Below are positions 6,348 through 7,253 of a stretch of DNA of 7,253 bases, piece by piece. A program made the translations under genes and the position numbers. Location: contig JAEKLU010000108.1 in NCBI GenBank assembly GCA_019509685.1, forward strand, positions 1 through 7,253, in the 5' to 3' direction. Source of the stretch: Mesorhizobium sp. (lineage in GTDB: Bacteria > Pseudomonadota > Alphaproteobacteria > Rhizobiales > Rhizobiaceae). Under the pieces are notes generated by a model, which was not told the origin of the DNA, did no database searches, and saw nothing but the letters and a program-made list of their open reading frames with translations. Within the stretch, counting starts at the first letter, position 1. Each line of letters opens with the position of its first letter.

Positions 6348-6955
6348 GATGCGACGAAGTGCAGGCCCCTGTCGAACAAAAGGTTCGCCGGGAACGGATA
6401 AAGCGCCAGGTTCTCGCGCCAGGCCTGGGCCTTGAGCCCCACCTGATCGAAAATCGCATTCCATTCCCGCTTGGACAGATAGTTGTAGGGCAGCCTTACG
6501 TCGTGGCCCCTGTTTCCCACCCAGTCCATGAACCTGAGCGTGCTGTAGGCCAAGGGCCCGTCGCGCAGATGGTCCTTGATGACGACGCCCTTGCGGGCGA
6601 CCCTGGCGGCCTCGGCGACAAGATGGCCGGGATTGTCGGTATGGTGGAGAACGTCGACGATGGTCACCCAGTCGAACGATCCGGAAGCCGCCGGTATCGT
6701 CGTGCCGTCGAAAATCTCCACGGGGATGGCTGTGCGCGGACGGAGAAAAACATCGATCCCGCGAAAATTCAGCCCTGGTTTCCTGTCCATTACCGCCTTG
6801 GCGAGGGAACCATCGCCGCAGCCGAGGTCGAGAACGGTGCCCTCGGCACCCAGCACGGCGCCGATATGTTCGGACAGAACCCGGATGCGGCGTTGAAACA
6901 CGGCCCGGTCGTGCGCCGCGTTCAGTATCTTCTTCTCGATCGCCATCACACTCAT
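6338..6955 (-). CDS. Class I SAM-dependent methyltransferase
   Basis: A 205-residue cytoplasmic enzyme with a Rossmann-type SAM-binding domain of the Methyltransf_11 kind. Motif I is VLDLGCGDGSLA at 41-52, the acidic residue after strand 2 is in RGIDVF (65-70), and the later strand plus loop reads FDWVTIVDVLHHTDNPG (94-110), followed by VARKGVVIKDHL (119-130). The C-terminal 70 residues (LPYNYLSKREW, ALYPFPANLLFDRGLHFVASL) probably shape the substrate pocket, and they do not identify the substrate. The ATG at 6955 has GGAG six bases upstream. It converges on the GtrA-type gene with a 22-bp gap. Its position beside a polysaccharide or lipid glycosylation pair suggests a role in surface glycans or lipids, but it is not in their operon, so this is inference. 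Confidence 0.9.
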   Translation of the reverse strand: MSVMAIEKKILNAAHDRAVFQRRIRVLSEHIGAVLGAEGTVLDLGCGDGSLAKAVMDRKPGLNFRGIDVFLRPRTAIPVEIFDGTTIPAASGSFDWVTIVDVLHHTDNPGHLVAEAARVARKGVVIKDHLRDGPLAYSTLRFMDWVGNRGHDVRLPYNYLSKREWNAIFDQVGLKAQAWRENLALYPFPANLLFDRGLHFVASLR

Positions 6956-7201
6956 ACCCGGCTCCGAACTGGCTATTCATTTTCCGGTCTGGGAACATAT
7001 TCGTGATTGGCAAACAAAGCGTTTCGCACATTAGAAGTTGCGTATACTCGAATATTAATAGCGATCTTCCATCTTGCGTGAAGATGAAGTCGCTTCTACC
7101 GGGCGCACAGCCGCTCCGATCATGGAAAAATCGATTTTCCGATACGTTTCCTAAACGCTTTGCTGCCAGTCTGACCGCAAATACCGACATCAGACAGGGA
7201 C
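6956..7201. other. AT-richer intergenic region between divergent genes
   Basis: About 245 bp without a supported gene, clearly richer in A and T than its surroundings, especially 6995-7065. It should hold the promoter of the methyltransferase and perhaps that of a gene starting near 7202. TATACT (7043-7048) resembles a -10 box, but no well-spaced -35 partner was found on either strand. A small hairpin, CATCTT-gcgtg-AAGATG, lies at 7070-7086, and a palindrome at 7127-7138. Confidence 0.5.
7127..7138. promoter_or_regulatory. 12-bp palindrome, possible operator
   Basis: AAAATCGATTTT is a perfect palindrome, flanked by GGA on the left and CC on the right so that the symmetry nearly extends to 7124-7140, with one extra A. 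It lies about 65 bp ahead of the possible gene start at 7202, a plausible distance for a regulator binding site. I cannot name a regulator. Confidence 0.25.
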
Positions 7202-7253
7202 ATGATGCAAACGACGTTTGGCACTGGGCAGCCAGGCAAGGAAAATACGGATC
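7202..7253 (+). CDS. Possible start of a gene cut by the window edge
   Basis: Two successive ATG codons (7202 and 7205) follow AGGGA (7196-7200). The frame stays open to the end of the window, giving MMQTTFGTGQPGKENTD. The spacer is only one base to the first ATG and four to the second, so 7205 is the better start. Seventeen codons cannot identify a family or prove coding. The AT-richer DNA and palindrome just upstream would suit a promoter region for it. Confidence 0.3.
   Translation, partial: MMQTTFGTGQPGKENTD

Noticed and set aside
6300..7190. Minus-strand open frame of 296 codons across the methyltransferase and the intergenic region
   Set aside because: It overlaps the methyltransferase in another frame, has a basic non-domain translation, and begins in AT-rich intergenic DNA without a ribosome binding site.
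1..7253. Mobile element, CRISPR array, toxin-antitoxin or defence island
   Set aside because: No transposase, integrase, spaced repeats, small paired toxin genes, nucleases or terminal inverted repeats are visible. Most genes have housekeeping or surface-glycan character and typical codon use.

Overview
The window looks like ordinary chromosomal DNA from an alphaproteobacterium. GC content is high and codons mostly end in G or C. The glutathione synthetase and the YifB/ComM-type ATPase have the character of a Rhizobiales genome, most likely Mesorhizobium or a close relative. That assignment rests on recognition of the proteins, not on a database search.

Layout, left to right: (1) the last 25 codons of a probable membrane protein (1-78, +), followed after 31 bp by a TetR-family regulator (110-697, +). 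(2) Convergent to it, a full-length YifB/ComM Mg-chelatase-like AAA+ ATPase (752-2281, -). (3) An unrecognised protein with four membrane segments and a four-cysteine C-terminal domain (2481-3317, -). Its reading frame stays open and coding-like for 32 codons beyond its stop, and that tail carries a 30-bp near-copy of a piece of gshB. (4) Glutathione synthetase gshB (3496-4437, -), with a recognisable promoter. (5) Divergent from gshB, a glycosyltransferase family 2 gene (4667-5911, +) overlapping a GtrA-family gene (5908-6315, +) by four bases. (6) Convergent to these, a class I SAM methyltransferase (6338-6955, -). (7) An AT-richer intergenic region (6956-7201) with a palindrome, then possibly the first codons of another + strand gene cut by the window edge.

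Functionally there are three groups. One is a local regulator with a probable membrane protein. The second is a housekeeping stretch (DNA-processing ATPase, thiol synthesis) with an orphan membrane protein inserted in it. The third is a cell-surface module: a polyprenyl-phosphate-sugar-synthase-like glycosyltransferase coupled to a GtrA membrane protein, with a methyltransferase next door that may or may not belong to the same pathway.

I see no tRNA, rRNA, CRISPR array, insertion sequence, phage gene or defence system. The observations most worth a second look are the coding-like tail after the stop of the orphan gene and its shared segment with gshB. I do not see strong evidence for a new biological system.
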